Shown here piece after piece: positions 1-12,900 of a stretch of DNA of 64,000 bases. Every line of letters begins with the position of its first letter. Position 1 is the stretch's first letter. A model generated the notes under the pieces. It had not been told where the DNA came from and did not search any database. It saw only the letters and a list, made by a program, of their open reading frames with translations. A program made the translations under genes and the position numbers. The stretch is from Hypomesus transpacificus (lineage: Eukaryota; Chordata; Actinopteri; Osmeriformes; Osmeridae): NCBI RefSeq assembly GCF_021917145.1, contig NC_061081.1:7321153-7385152 (forward strand), in the 5' to 3' direction.

Positions 1-58
1 TTTTAAGAACTTTAAATATTTGTCTTAGACATGTCCATGCTATCATATCCATACTTAC

Positions 59-843
59 CTGAAGTAAGCAATGTCCACAGCGACGTTGTCTAAGTGATTT
101 TGTAGTCGGTGGAATCATATCATCTTGCTCTTCAGTAATGCCAAGAGTGAACTGACAATAGAATGCAGGACAGGTGCATGTCAGTCATATGAACCTTAAC
201 ACTGGGTGTGTTGACAGTACATTCAATGCAAAACACATCACCTTGACATTAATTACAGACTGAATAATAGCAGAATACATGTCTAACTCACTAGCAAATC
301 GCGGTCATCAGATAGCACAAAGCCGGGGTCCATCAGTGACACTGTAAAATACAGCAACACTGACAAGAGAACCAGAAGGACGAAGAGTACAGGTTGTATT
401 AGGTGCCCTGACTCTTCTTGTTTCCGGAGATCTGCAACATAATGAGCAGCAAAGATTATTACAAATATTACTAGACGACGACCTTTCCCAAAGAGTTGCA
501 TAAATTCAAGTGTTTTACACACAGAATGGACGTTGTTTTGTATGCAGTGACAACTTATAGCAACAGAATTAGCCTAGAGTATCATACACTAGCACAATAA
601 CTATATAGAAAATACTTAATACAGCTACTGTAGTCTAATAATTTGTCTGAAACCTCAAATGTACCCTAACCCTAGACGATTTTCTCATTAATATCTAAGC
701 TTTGTACATGCAAATCCACTTTAAGTAACTGGTTGGCTAACGTTACCTGTATCATGTAGGAAGAGAATTAACGTTATCACCCATGTGAGGATAATGTGCG
801 CAGTCCTTACAAGAAATCCTGACCCAAACACATTTTTGAACAT
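59..843 (-). CDS. zdhhc12: zdhhc12, palmitoyltransferase (5' part only)
   Basis: Three exons are visible on the minus strand: 843-747, 431-292 and 151-59, with canonical splice sites and consistent phases. They give 110 residues and the gene continues off the left edge. The protein starts at ATG 843 ([16 protein letters not shown]), has a first membrane segment, then [10 protein letters not shown] and a second hydrophobic stretch ending in [14 protein letters not shown], as in ZDHHC12. The third exon ends in RCGHCLLQ, the start of the cysteine-rich zinc-binding domain. The catalytic DHHC motif itself lies outside the window. The family are multipass Golgi/ER enzymes that attach palmitate to cysteines of cytosolic or membrane proteins. 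The assignment rests on the match to the ZDHHC12 N-terminus, including the SLMDPGYV-like motif; activity cannot be judged from this part. Confidence 0.88.
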
Positions 844-1987
844 AGCTATCGGCTACATTGACTTAAGCACACGAGTATAGCTAGCTGACACATAGCCTAA
901 CCAGATCAGTCAAATTGCAACACCATGTACAACCTATCTGTTAAGCGAGCTGGAGTGTGCTTCCGTGTGTGTCGTGTACATGCTAGCCTACATGTCGAAC
1001 AAGACGTCTTAAACGGAAAGACAGATTATACAAATACAAATTTCTACTCCTTCAGTTAGTTTAGCTAGCTGCAAACGAGTTATTGTTGATATGGCGACTG
1101 GTAACCAACCACTGGATTGAAACCAATGCTTTGGACTGGTTCAGACAACGAACCAATGTGCATGCAGATATTTCGTCACGTTTCAGTGAAACTTTCACAA
1201 TAAGGCAACAGCGCTACGCTCTCAAACTAAGTGAATTAAAGAAGATGAAACAATAGTTTAAAAATACGCAGCAGCATAAACCTTTCCTGTCTTTTAGTTA
1301 TCACTAGTGCACGTCTGTGATGCAGTCGGTGATTAAGATGTGACACAAACACAGATTTCTGAACTAGATAGGGCAGAGTAAAGATGCAGTAAGATGTGTG
1401 TAACACACAGATATCTGGAATACATAGTTCAGTGCCCGTGATGCAGCAAATGATGAAAGCTCTTCGGTGGTTTGGTACTGACATTTCCCAGATCACAACT
1501 ACAATTCTCAAAATAGGCTACTTGTTCAACCTCCACATCATCTTGTCACTTATGCACATCATAAAAGCAAAATGTCATTCTGGTGAATATTTGCACATTT
1601 ACAAGATCTTATGTGGAAAGTTTCTTAACCTTATGTTGATGTTGTATGTGAAAGTACTGGTTCATACTGGTTTAACTGTTTTTTGCTCCTCAAATACTAT
1701 GACACAGAATCAAGAACTGTATTGATTCGTTTGAACTTGATACTGAACTACAATAAAGACCATGTCTTTATTGCTTCGATACTGTCAGTCATTTTCATGT
1801 TTTATGATAGAAACCATGAAGTCAGAGGGAAGAGACGGAGAGACACTCCCTTGTCGTATAACTCTAAAATCCTTGATAAGGGGTCCAAAGGACAGAACTT
1901 ACCTGGACTAACAAGAGTAGGATTTGAAAAGAGAGACACTTTTACCTCAACAGTAAACTTACGCTTGGGTCTAGCAACGGCAACAAA
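844..1987. promoter_or_regulatory. Head-to-head intergenic region, zdhhc12 / Kunitz gene
   Basis: About 1.1 kb separates the zdhhc12 start codon (minus) from the Kunitz gene start codon (plus). The divergent layout implies it holds both promoters. I see no clear TATA box, CpG-rich core or repeat, and none of the short reading frames in it resembles a known protein. Confidence 0.45.
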
Positions 1988-4306
1988 ATGGCAAAAATCT
2001 ACTTTCAATTGTTATTACTTGGTGTAACACTTTGTATGACTTCAGCTGAAAGTAAGTTTATGAAACTTTTTTTTAAATTGTCTGGAGTACCTCGTGGCTT
2101 TGCTTTCATTGTGTTATTGTAACAGTAAGAATTTGCCACCCTACATTGGCCAAATGTTTAATTTCTTAGAGATTTTGTCATGTTAGAATGTTCACATAGA
2201 CACAAATTATGATCAACTATATATTTGTTTTGTCATATTTAGTATGATGTCTTATTTCAATGTTTGATTACCCAGTTGCTGTTTTGTTTGTGTTTTGCTA
2301 TTTGGGTGAATGTATGGAAGACTGGTGTGTCATACAGGTGCAGAAGGCTACTTTTAGAACAAAGACCACAAAAAATCTTAGAACGTTTACATTTGTATCT
2401 AATAAACCATGCCTGAATGACCTCTGTCACTCCTAAGATGCTGACCAGTAGCCATTTTTCTCTTAGACCCAAACTGCAGTATGCAAATGGACGAAGGGAC
2501 CGGAGAAGAGTCTAAACTGCAGTACTTCTATGACCACAGTACTGGATTCTGCATGCCTTTCTTCTACAAAGGACAGGGAGGGAATGACAACCGATTTCAC
2601 AACGACAAAGACTGCATGGAGTCTTGCTCCTCCAAGTACAATGATCTGTACCCAGCTAAAGGTAGGCAGACACCCAGCCATGCCCGTGGCCATTTTGTGA
2701 GAAGTGAGGTTTAATGAGGAAGAAGGCGGGAAGGAAGTTAACGTACCAAACTTCTTACATTTTAGAGTTTGACCTGTACATTGATTCATGTTTTTTGTTT
2801 GCAGTAAATGATACAGTAAATTGTAAACTAAACTCAATGTTTTACCCAGATTGTTTATACAATTAATATCATACTATTTAACTAAAGTCTTGCCTAAGAA
2901 TTATTTTTTATTTTGCCGCAAAAATGTTTGTTCATTTATCATTTTTTGTATGAGGTTAACTCATAATTTTAAATTAAGGCATTACAGTTGCACTTATTTG
3001 CAGTTCAATTTTCCCACACTGTTTATATATTTTAAGTACTGTACTGTGGTCAATGTCAATTTAATCTACATGTTTCCTGTTCTTCCTTTCTCCCAGATGC
3101 TTTATGTAGCCTCAAAGTAGACCAAGGCAGCTGCTTCGGCGTGCTCCTGAGGTACCACTACAGCCCAGAGGACAAGAACTGTCGTCTATTCATGTACAGA
3201 GGCTGCCAGGGCAATGGAAACCGCTTTGAGACCAGAGAGGAATGCCAGGATATCTGCATGGGTTGGTTATCAATGTTTGTCATATAGTGTGTATATTACT
3301 ATATGACAGTATACTAATATATTAGCAAATATTAAGAATGCACTTAAAAAAATATGTAAATGACTAATAGAGTACTGTGAGGTAAACAAAAGGGTTTTGG
3401 TGTATTTTGAATGTTAAGTAAACAAATATATTGAGGTATTTGCAATGAAAATATTGCAATCTTTCCAATTAAGTTATTCTGCAGAAATCACACATTTCGC
3501 ACAATTCCCTATTGTACCAGGGCTGTCCAACCAGAAACCCACATCATAGCTCTCCAGGAACAGGGTTGGGCAACTGCAATAAAACCACATTATTCAGCTC
3601 CTTCCACCTGGCCATGCAGTTGCTCAGTTGTGCAGTTCCTGTTGTATCCACAAGAAGTCTCACCATGACCACTGATAGCATTTTCCTGTATGTACTAATT
3701 GAAATGAGGTGTGCTCCTTCTCTACAGCACGATCAGGCAGGATTGGGGCTGGGGCAATCCCTAACCCAGATCAGGCCACCACTGATGCAGGTATGAAATG
3801 GTTGAACATAAAAATGTGATTGGGTTCAATTATACAATTGGATACATTTGGTTAATTTAAATTGTTCTCAAGGGTTAGGTTTACATATGAATTTGAACAT
3901 TTAATTATCTTTGAAATCTTAATCCTTGCTTTTGTTTTTGTTTTGTCTCAGGCTTGATTGTGGGAATTCTGGGAGGAGTAGTTTTCACAGTTGCTGTGAT
4001 CGCTTCTATTGTTCTTATTGTCAAACAAAAGTAAGAAAAGTAGATGTTTTAGTAACATTTAAAGGGTTAAAGCATGTGAGAAAGGAAGGGAAGGGAACTC
4101 ACGTTTGCTTTGATACTGTATGCAATCCACAGTACAGGAACAGATACAGATTTTTGTAATCAATTGGTTTAAATGTAATTTAATAGTAACTCTTGACATT
4201 CAGATGACAGAGTAAAACGATAACCAGACAACCTTCTCTCCTTTCTAGGAAGGAGAAAGACAACAGAGGAAAGAGACAGCCAGTGCCGGACATTGAAATG
4301 AACTAG
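1988..4306 (+). CDS. Two-Kunitz type I membrane protein (SPINT2-like layout)
   Basis: Six exons: 1988-2051, 2467-2661, 3097-3261, 3728-3790, 3952-4030, 4249-4306; 207 residues, all phases agree. Order: signal peptide (about residues 1-20), Kunitz domain 1 (25-75), Kunitz domain 2 (90-140), short Gly/Ala/Pro spacer, membrane segment (about 164-186), basic cytoplasmic tail. This is the layout of HAI-2/SPINT2, an inhibitor of cell-surface serine proteases. Domain 2 has all six cysteines (90, 99, 115, 123, 136, 140) and Phe100 at P1, suggesting chymotrypsin-like rather than trypsin-like targets. Domain 1 keeps Cys25, 50, 71 and 75, but the Cys14 and Cys38 positions of BPTI are Gly34 and Gln58, so it lacks the disulfide that braces the inhibitory loop and is probably not a canonical inhibitor. 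I do not know the orthologue name. It could be a diverged spint2 relative or a fish-specific gene. Confidence 0.85.
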
Positions 4307-4669
4307 AGAATATTTTTTACATGCTATCACCAATCTCTTTGGTATTTCTAAACTTTGTCAAGTCAGTTTTTGTTTACTATGAATACAAATATGACATGCC
4401 AGTTTTGAAGGAAATTATTTATACACTGCACTGTTAAGACTATGAGCCAAATTAAGAGCATAGATCTATGTTTAACTTATAAACTAGACATAAAAGATTT
4501 TGTACATGATGTTGTTTTGAAGTTGAAACTGGTGTCTGGAAGCAATGGATTGAAATGTAGCCTAAACATATTGATAACATATGGAAATGACATGATACAA
4601 ATACTTAATTGTCAGTATATCAATGGATGAATTTATTTCTGATCTGGTCTGTACGGTTCAAAGGACAAA

Positions 4670-4675
4670 AATAAA
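4670..4675 (+). promoter_or_regulatory. Poly(A) signal of the Kunitz gene
   Basis: An AATAAA hexamer lies about 365 bases after the Kunitz gene stop codon, in the right orientation to end that transcript. Confidence 0.6.
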
Positions 4676-4909
4676 TATGTTTTTCAAAACTTGACTATAA
4701 TCTTTTTCATATAGGCCTATAAATAGTTCAGGTGTTCCTCGGTCGGTTGTCGGTGTTGAAACGATAGGACAAGAACACTATTCCTATCACTTTAGCAACT
4801 TCGGTTGGTTTCTTGAGGCATGGATATAGCGAGGCGAAAACAAGCATTTAGCCTCCTCGGTCAGTTGTGGGTTGTCTGTAGTTCCAGGAATCAGTGTTTG
4901 TGTCAGTTG

Positions 4910-5227
4910 TGATTTTAGACTCTTTTTAGGGTGCTTAGCACACCTAAATGTAATCTCATCACCCCTAAAAATAATAATGAAACATAAAAAAAAAGCATTA
5001 TTATGAATTATTATCTTAAATCAGTTTGAGTGCTCTACATAAGAGTTTGCAAAAGTGTCTGTTAGTGACAGATGATGATAACAATAACAGGGCTTTCAAC
5101 AGGTTTAATATCCAGTGTTGCCATGCACCTTTCAGAAGAGGAGAGAAGAAGTAGGTAGTTAATTTAATGGTGCAGATTTCGTTGGGGGCTGAGCCCCCCT
5201 AAAGGTCTGATCCTAGAATCGCCCCTG
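4910..5227. repeat. Degenerate interspersed repeat fragment
   Basis: The stretch runs from a 'gggtgcttagcacacc' segment to 'cctagaatcgcccctgg'. Such C-rich ends with GGGGCGATTCTAGG on the other strand recur in fish non-autonomous hAT-like elements, and a related end is seen at 27841. The limits are approximate and I found no clear target duplication. Confidence 0.4.
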
Positions 5228-5450
5228 GTTTGTGTGTCTCACCGCCATTTTCATCACGGACTGCATCACAGGCATTTAGCACTAGTTAGTATGAATCTTT
5301 TGAAATGAAAATGGTAAGGCAGAAATTAATAAGGCAATTAATTAACAAATTGGGAAATATAAAATATTGCTAGAAAGATTACATAAACAAAATAAACAAT
5401 AGCCTATGCATTTTATACAATGGTCCTCCATAATGAAGATCGGCCTACCG

Positions 5451-6557
5451 AGGTTAAGTTAATTTCATATTCGACATTCAACATTCGTCTCACATTCGGA
5501 AAACGCTAGTTTACAGCATCGGGTTAGGGACAGGGTTTGAACTACTATAGTCATAAAAAATGATGGCTATTATAATATTTCTATGAATATAAAACCTCAA
5601 ACGGACACCTGAGTATTCTAATAATGTCTGGTATACTTCCACATCCTTTACTTTTTCAATTAAGTTTGAAATATATATAAAATTGCTAATCTCTGAAAAT
5701 AGCATGAAATCCTTGTTAATCTTAATAACTTTTTCAAGTTTATGTCAAAAAATCTCAAATTGAAACCATATTATTCCAATAAAGTCTGGCCTACCTCCTC
5801 ACCCTTTAACTTTTCAATAAACATTTTTTTTCTATGATAGAAAATCACTAATCTTTGAAAATAGCATGAAATCCTTGCTAAACGTAATAACTTTTTCAAA
5901 TCTGTACTGAAAAGTCTCAAATATAGGCCTACACCAGATTATTCTAGTGATCTCTGGCCTACTTCCACATCCTTTACTTTTTCGATCACGTTTTTAAACA
6001 AACGATAGAAAATCGCTAATCTCTGAAAATAGCATGAACTCCTCGCTAAATTTAAAAGCTTTTTCAAATTTGTGTCAAAAATCTCAAATTGACACCATAT
6101 TATTCTAATAAAGTCTGGCCTTCTTCCATACCCTTTAGCCTACTTTTTCAATTACGTATCTATTTTCAGAGATTAGCGATTTTCTATCATTTTGTTTCAA
6201 ACTTAATTGAAAAAGTAAAGGAAGTGAAAGTAGGTCTGACATTATTAAAATAATCTGGTGTATATTTGATATTTGTAAAATTTTGTTTTTTTAAAACGAT
6301 TTACGTTTTTTATTACGATTTACGAGGATTTCATGCTATTTCAGAGATTAGCAATTGTCCATCCTTTTAAAAAAACGTAATAGAAAAATTAATGGTTGTG
6401 GAAGTGGTAGTTTGATGAAATACTATGTCATCGTTTTACTCAATTGAATAGGTAGTTTAAACCCGGTCCCTAACGCGATGCTGCAAACTAGGGTTAGGGT
6501 TAGAATTTCCCGAATGTGAGACGCATGTTGAATGTCAAAATGAAACTAACTTCACCT
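5451..6557. mobile_element. Palindromic repeat element with terminal inverted repeats
   Basis: The left end (AGGTTAAGTTAATTTCA, then a block around 5480-5540 containing GTCTCACATTCGG and CATCGGGTTAGGGAC) returns in reverse complement at 6440-6557 (GTCCCTAACGCGATG, CCGAATGTGAGAC, and the end TGAAACTAACTTCACCT). The matching arms are about 100 bp with a few mismatches and one small insertion. The interior is AT-rich, contains an array of roughly 165-bp repeats, and also folds back on itself (for example 'cagagattagcgattttctatc' at 6167 against the array units). No reading frame looks like a transposase, so this is a non-autonomous foldback-type DNA element. Flanking target duplications were not clear. 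Confidence 0.65.
5520..6165 (+). repeat. Tandem array, unit about 165 bp, within the palindromic element
   Basis: Three to four diverged copies of one unit. The landmark 'gaaaatagcatgaa' is found near 5694, 5856 and 6025, and 'attattctaataaagtctggcc' variants mark each unit. Part of the unit also appears inverted between about 6165 and 6420. Confidence 0.65.
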
Positions 6558-6995
6558 TGCTGATAGATATAGGCCTACACAATGTTTCACTGAATTGCTT
6601 CATACTATTTGTATAACAGCTTAAATCCATAAAACAAAAAACATCTGACGTATATCAAAACATGTATTTAATCATGAATAAATAAATTTAAGCAGTTAGT
6701 AGGCTTTATTTTGGATTTATTTTGGATTAAAATGTAAACTTTGAAGAAATTGGTTAAAGCGCTCTCAAAGAAAGGGGCGGGAACAAACAACCTTTGCAAT
6801 TTAGCTTTTCAGTTCCGAGGGAGACATAATGTCATTTGAACTGCAGTTCATGCAGCATACAGTTGGTCACTGCGGTTTAAACTTTGCTGCGGTTCCCCAA
6901 GCTGGGGCTTAATGGTCTGCTTATGGTTTCAGTCAAGTTTTGGAACATTGTTGTAGCCTAGCACGTGTGTTTTAAATTCTTCTTAAATTTAAGCA

Positions 6996-9900
6996 ATGGT
7001 GGAGTCGCTCTGTGAAGATTTGGCAGCGTTGTCGGACTTGGATGAGAAGAGTTTGTTGGAGTCCCTGACTCGACGTTTTAATCAAGATCGCATCTATGTG
7101 AGTGAACAAACAGGCTTAAAATTTCACGTGAACTCTGCTGTTTCACCCACATTTGAAAAATGTAATTGTTGCCTAAGTCCTTTAGAAAAACAGACATTTT
7201 CATATTCTGCGACGATAGTTAAATGTTGAGATTTTGTGTTCATAGGATGGGCTACTAAACGTTCTCTTCTTTTTCAAGTGCAGTAGGCTACGTTCCACGT
7301 CAAGGGAAATTATAAACCCTTTGCCCTGTCTTGGTATTTGTTATATAGTGCCATTCATGATGGCTTTGAGAGATGGGTAAAAAGAAAAGCTACTAGATCT
7401 AATTGCACATACTTTTTTACCATACACCGGTTCATTGCAATAGGATTAGCCTGCACGATTGCCACTCTATTGCGTTTAGTTCCCAGTGCTTTTAACACGT
7501 TGCTAAATTCTTCCAAGCAAAGCTTTTATTATCTCCATGTTTTGAGAGGTGGGTTTATCAACCGATATTTAGTGAGGGTTTACTGGAATCTCACCGAGGG
7601 ATTATTTTCTGTTTGTGAAGAATATAAAAGATTTGTATGAAAACACGTCAGCCGTTGCTTGTAAACTAACATTTATTTATTTATTATGTCGCCTTTCTTC
7701 AGACCTACATTGGGGACATCTTGGTGGCCATCAATCCCTTTAAATACCTCCCTCTTTATGAGAAAAAAGTAAGTACTTCCACAAGACAAACAGACTGTTT
7801 AGTTGAGCTGGCAGGTTCTCCTGAAGGCTGGCCTGTTCATGACTCAGTCTGACAAGGCTAATTCTCCCTTTTGTCTACAATCAAAGATTCCTCCCCTGTA
7901 GGAATGCTTTTGTCTGGGATATACATCCACACTTTACAGTATGTTTTGTTGAACAACATTTTCCCAGTTCTCTGTATTGTATAAGGAGACATATGCTAAT
8001 TGTGTAACAAATGAAAAGTGCTAGTTTTATTTCCTTCTCTAACATCTTGCCTGAATCTGGACACAGGTGTCAGAGAGCTACAAGTGCCATGAGAAAAGTT
8101 CACTACCACCTCACATATTCGCTGTGGCAGACAGAGCCTACCAGTCCATGCTTGGACGTCTGGCCACAGAACCACAGAACCAGTGTATTGTTATCAGGTG
8201 GGTGCTACAGTATGATAATGTGAAGAATACTCAAACCAATGCAACTATGTTCTGCCCAGCCCAGGCTTATGCAATCCATTTAATCTCAGTTAAAGCATTA
8301 TAATAACAATGCGACCCTCCCTTCTTTCGCCATAGGGATGGATACAATAAATGATTATAGTAAGAACTTGCAGGTCTGCTGTATGAATATGTTGTCAGTG
8401 GATTAGCACTGCTGCAGTTGGGCTAGCTGGTGTGTTTTTTTTGTGGTCACATAAACACCAGTCTTGTCATGTCAGCATGACCTTTCAACTTGAATTGTGG
8501 ATAAGTTGTTGAGGAAACAGTTTTTCTGGTGTGCCTGGCTAAATTGAGTTTTGTTTGGTTGCACCAGTATTTTTCATATCCAGCAGTTTATTCTTGTTCA
8601 TTTCCACTTCCCCTTGCTGTCTTGTTCTCATTCTCTACCACTCTTCATCCAGCACTTACTAGCAACCTCCATTTCTCATCATTGTTGGCTCACGACATCT
8701 CTACAGAAAAAAAAATCCTTAAAATTATATTTCTTCAGTTTTATGAAACCATAATTACTTTTCCACTGTAGGAGGGAGGCTTGGTTTGGTTTACACGTGA
8801 CTCCAGAATCAAGCAGAGCTTTTCCACTGTAATATGTGAATATCTCCCTAAGGATGGAGCATACACTGAAACACTGCTCTTGCATAAACCTACTGCACAA
8901 CCACTGTAAACATGGCTGAGGAAAGGAAGTTCACCTCAATGGATTTAGCAGCAGTGAAGAGTAAAAGAAGCCTTTCTAAATATATGCTTCTGCCTTTAAA
9001 TGATATCAAACACAAATGTAATTTATTTCTGGCTTCAAAACTGTTGGTGGGGTACTTCATTGTAAATGAGCATGTCATTATAAAAAAAAAGCAGCAGTAA
9101 AAAAACTCTTAAACTCGTAAAATTGCAAATGTCTTTTTGTTCAACATTCCCATAGATTAGCTATGTGTGTGCTGAAGAAAGCATGAGCTGGCCTCAAATC
9201 AGATCAACAACAATTTTGGTGCACTCTTCTACTTGTATTTGTGAAATTTAGCGATGTTTCTAATTTAGTTGCTTACTTTCCCTTTTTATCATAGTTAGGG
9301 GGGGGGGGGAGAAACAAATCTTTAGTGACATGTAGCTATAAATGCAAGATTTCAATGAGTTAGTATCCCAAATTGGCAGTTGTTTTTAACCAGTAACGAA
9401 GTCTACTGAAGTAATTTACAAAGGGTCTTCTCATCCTTTGTGATTTTTTTTGTGGGCAGCCTCCAGTTTCTGTCTGGGCGATACGATAGGTTGACCCTAA
9501 CATTGTATAAACAAAGACACGTTTGTAGTTTTCTCCATCCATACATCTGGGTTATTTAGCCTTTCTCCCATTGTGTGTTAAGCACACTGGCCTCTTGGTT
9601 CCAGCAGTCTTTGAATGGGCCCTGTCACCCTGGGTTACAACAATGTCACTGACCAATGAACCGGTCAGCCACTCAGGGTTTGTAAGGGGCTAAAGCGATA
9701 GTTGCCATTGGTGATAAAAGGATGTAGTGGTGGTAGTAGTAGTGGTTTTATTTCAGCCATTATCAATAATTTTCCAAAGTATATGCATATATCTAGGTTT
9801 TGTTTTTTATATACCTATTCACCTTAGTTGATATTGGCTCTGTCTTACTTCCGACAACCTCTGAACACAGGAAGAAAATTGTGTTGTGCTTTATACCTTA

Positions 9901-12900
9901 TCAGTTAGGGGAAATGACTCCCACACATTAGTGACCATGCCCTTGGAATCAACCCATATCACATTTTACCCCATGCCATGTTTTTCTTATTCCCTAAGAA
10001 GTGTAGAATGCTAAACGTGCTTGTACACACACAAGAAAGCATGTGCACATTTGTGAGCCTCATGCAAAAAACTTTTTAGGGTGAATTAATATCAATTGTT
10101 TATCAGCTTGGTAGGCAAGCATTCATGGCTCTTGTAATTTGGCTGCCAAATTATTTCCAGTCCTGGATCAGAAGCAGTCTCAACTTGTTTGTGAACAAGC
10201 ATGTTCAGGCCTAGCTAGCATGGCATTGTGGATATCATGTTTTTTCTTTTCTTTTCAATGCATTATTTTAAATGTATGTGTTGTTGTTTTGTTTCTTTTT
10301 TACAGTGGAGAAAGTGGAGCTGGAAAGACTGAAAGCACCAAGCTACTGCTCCGACACATCATGGAGTTATGTAGGGCCAACTCCCAACTGGAACAACAGA
10401 TACTACAGGTAGAATATTGTATAAAAATGAAGAATAACCAAGCAGCAATGTAGTCCTCTTACCCTTTATAAGGGTAAGTCATATCAATAGTACTCTAGGG
10501 AGCAGGCTGGGGTGATGTGTGAGATTAAGGTGGGTCAGTTTTTCAAGTCTGTGTATGTTTGTTAACCATGGTTCACTATTACTGCACGCTTCTCAGGCTT
10601 GTAAAGTAAGGCGTTGGCGTTGTCTCTTGAGCTGTGATCAGCTGCTCTACCACTGAGCTGTATTCACGTCATATCCCAAAATGTTGAGTAATTTATGACA
10701 ACCCGGTATGTTTGTACTGCCTTTACTCTCAAGTAGATTTTCTGGTTGGACTTGTAGCACTGCCTTACAGGTTGTAACGTGATCAACGTCATCTAGTCCA
10801 GGAATGCGTTTTTCTACATTACAAGCAGTTTGTTTATTGACTTTAAGCAGCCAACCAAGGAGTCTTTGGTGGAAAGATTATTGGAGGTTCAATATCAAAC
10901 TGTTAATAGCCTCCGATTAGGTTAATGTAAAAACAATTGCATAGTTGCGGTTGTGCTTTTTCTTTCGAACCATTTATGCTGTTGTGAGGGGAAATTGCAT
11001 TATCCTTAGAAGGAAATTGGACGCTATGGAGATATGCAAGATGAGATGTAATCCTAAAACGGAACTGCCCCTGTCTTTTTCTGTCTGGAATTGTAGCTCA
11101 AGGTTCGCTCCAAGGCTATGTAAACAAAGTAGTCTATATGGATTAAGGCTTGTACTATTCTCCTATTTCAAGTCTTTCTGTACATTTCCCATACAATTTT
11201 TTTAATACAAACATCAACATTAACCTTGGATTTTTGATAGATTGGCAACAACCCATTGGGAGGAAAGGGAGATTATTCTAGCCCCTTTGAACCTCAAATG
11301 CAATTCTAACTTATAGATCTCTATATTTGAGCTGTTCCTAACACTCAAACCTATCACTCTTCTGAGTCAACCAGTAGCTCTTTTCCTAACCCCTTTCAAC
11401 CACTTGATACTGACTTGGTATTTCACAACAGAATGTTTTTTGCTTCTGTCTTTACATCCCATAGCTTCCCTGTTTGTGTTTGGTAAATACTCTGATTACT
11501 GATGACTCTCCAGTCTTCATTTTCGCATGACTTTGTGCCAGGAGAAATTCTCAGTAGGAGAGGAGATGATGTGGGACCCCTAAAACTTGAGTGAGTTTGG
11601 AAAATTCCAATGGCTCTTCCTAGAAAATGCATTTAAACTTCAGTTGAAGTGAGTTGTTCCATGGCTGTGAGCTACACTGCTCTGGGGTCAGGAGTGTGTG
11701 TGTGTGTGTGTGTTTACACACACTACATCTACAGCCTATATGTAGATGGTGAGTACATCATTTCATTAATCTGAGGTAGACAGTATGTAGCCAAATACTA
11801 TAATAAACCTAATTGAATGTCTTCCAGCTAATTCAAGGGAACACTAGACATTTCAGACCAGTGCATATACCTTGCGTACTTTAGCACAAAGTCACAGAAG
11901 GAGTGGCTAGCATGACACATTCTTCCAGTATAGTGGAGCTGTTAGGGAGTAGGCCTTTTTGCAATTTCAGGTTTTCCATTTCCACCTACTGTTTTCTGTG
12001 TTCTTTTGATCTGAACCAAGCTCAGTTGCCTGGCCCATATAAACTAGCTTGGATAGGGCCAGTTTAGTGTTTCCCCTAGGTGTACAGCTTTGGGGGGGGG
12101 GGGGGGTAACTTGCTAATGCATGCACATTATGTGTTTGCTGCAACACCCTCAGCACACCTAGTTCCCGCGGCAATGGGTATTCCCTCTCCACTGAAATCC
12201 AAAATTCAGCCAGTGTCTTGGCTGAAAACGCTGCCTTTAACGTTTGGTCGCTTGACAGTTCAACTAATGCGTCCTCCTGGTCGGATGTCAGATGGTTTAC
12301 CGTATTTACAGTGAATGGAAAATCAAAAGGCTGATGGCTTTTTTATTTGCATGCACTAATTTAACTACTAACTTGTTAGATTTTGGGCTAAAATATGCTA
12401 TTTATAATTGTTTTAAAATGTTCCTTGATTTCTGGAAATCATCTCGCGACCCCCCCTCGCTGGTCGCGACCCCCACTTTGGGAACCACTGCTATAGAGAC
12501 AGAAATAACATGCCGTCGTGTAAAAAGATAAATAACATAAGGCCATTTAGTCTGTTTAATAAAAGAGCAAGCTATAGACCTATAGGAAAGGGAACCTTAA
12601 ATGACTTATTTTGTGATCTGGCGCTATATAAAAAAATTAACTTGACCTTACAGGGCCACCCCCCTTCATATAATGGTAGGGGAAACACTGCAGTTGTAAC
12701 ATTTCCACACACATTTTCAGTGAGGAGGAAATCCTGTGTTACCGGTTTAACTTGTGAAAATATGTTCTGCAATATCTTCAGACACATTACTGTTCTATCA
12801 TCTGTCCTTAATAGTACAGTAGTAGTGGAAGGTTACTGAGTGGGGTCAGCGCTTGAGTCCAAAGTTCAGAAGGTGGACAGCTGAGGGAAACCCACTGGAG

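Noticed and set aside
7338-7640. 100-residue plus-strand frame
   Set aside because: It lies in myosin intron 1, and its hydrophobic segments match nothing known and have no splice-compatible continuation.
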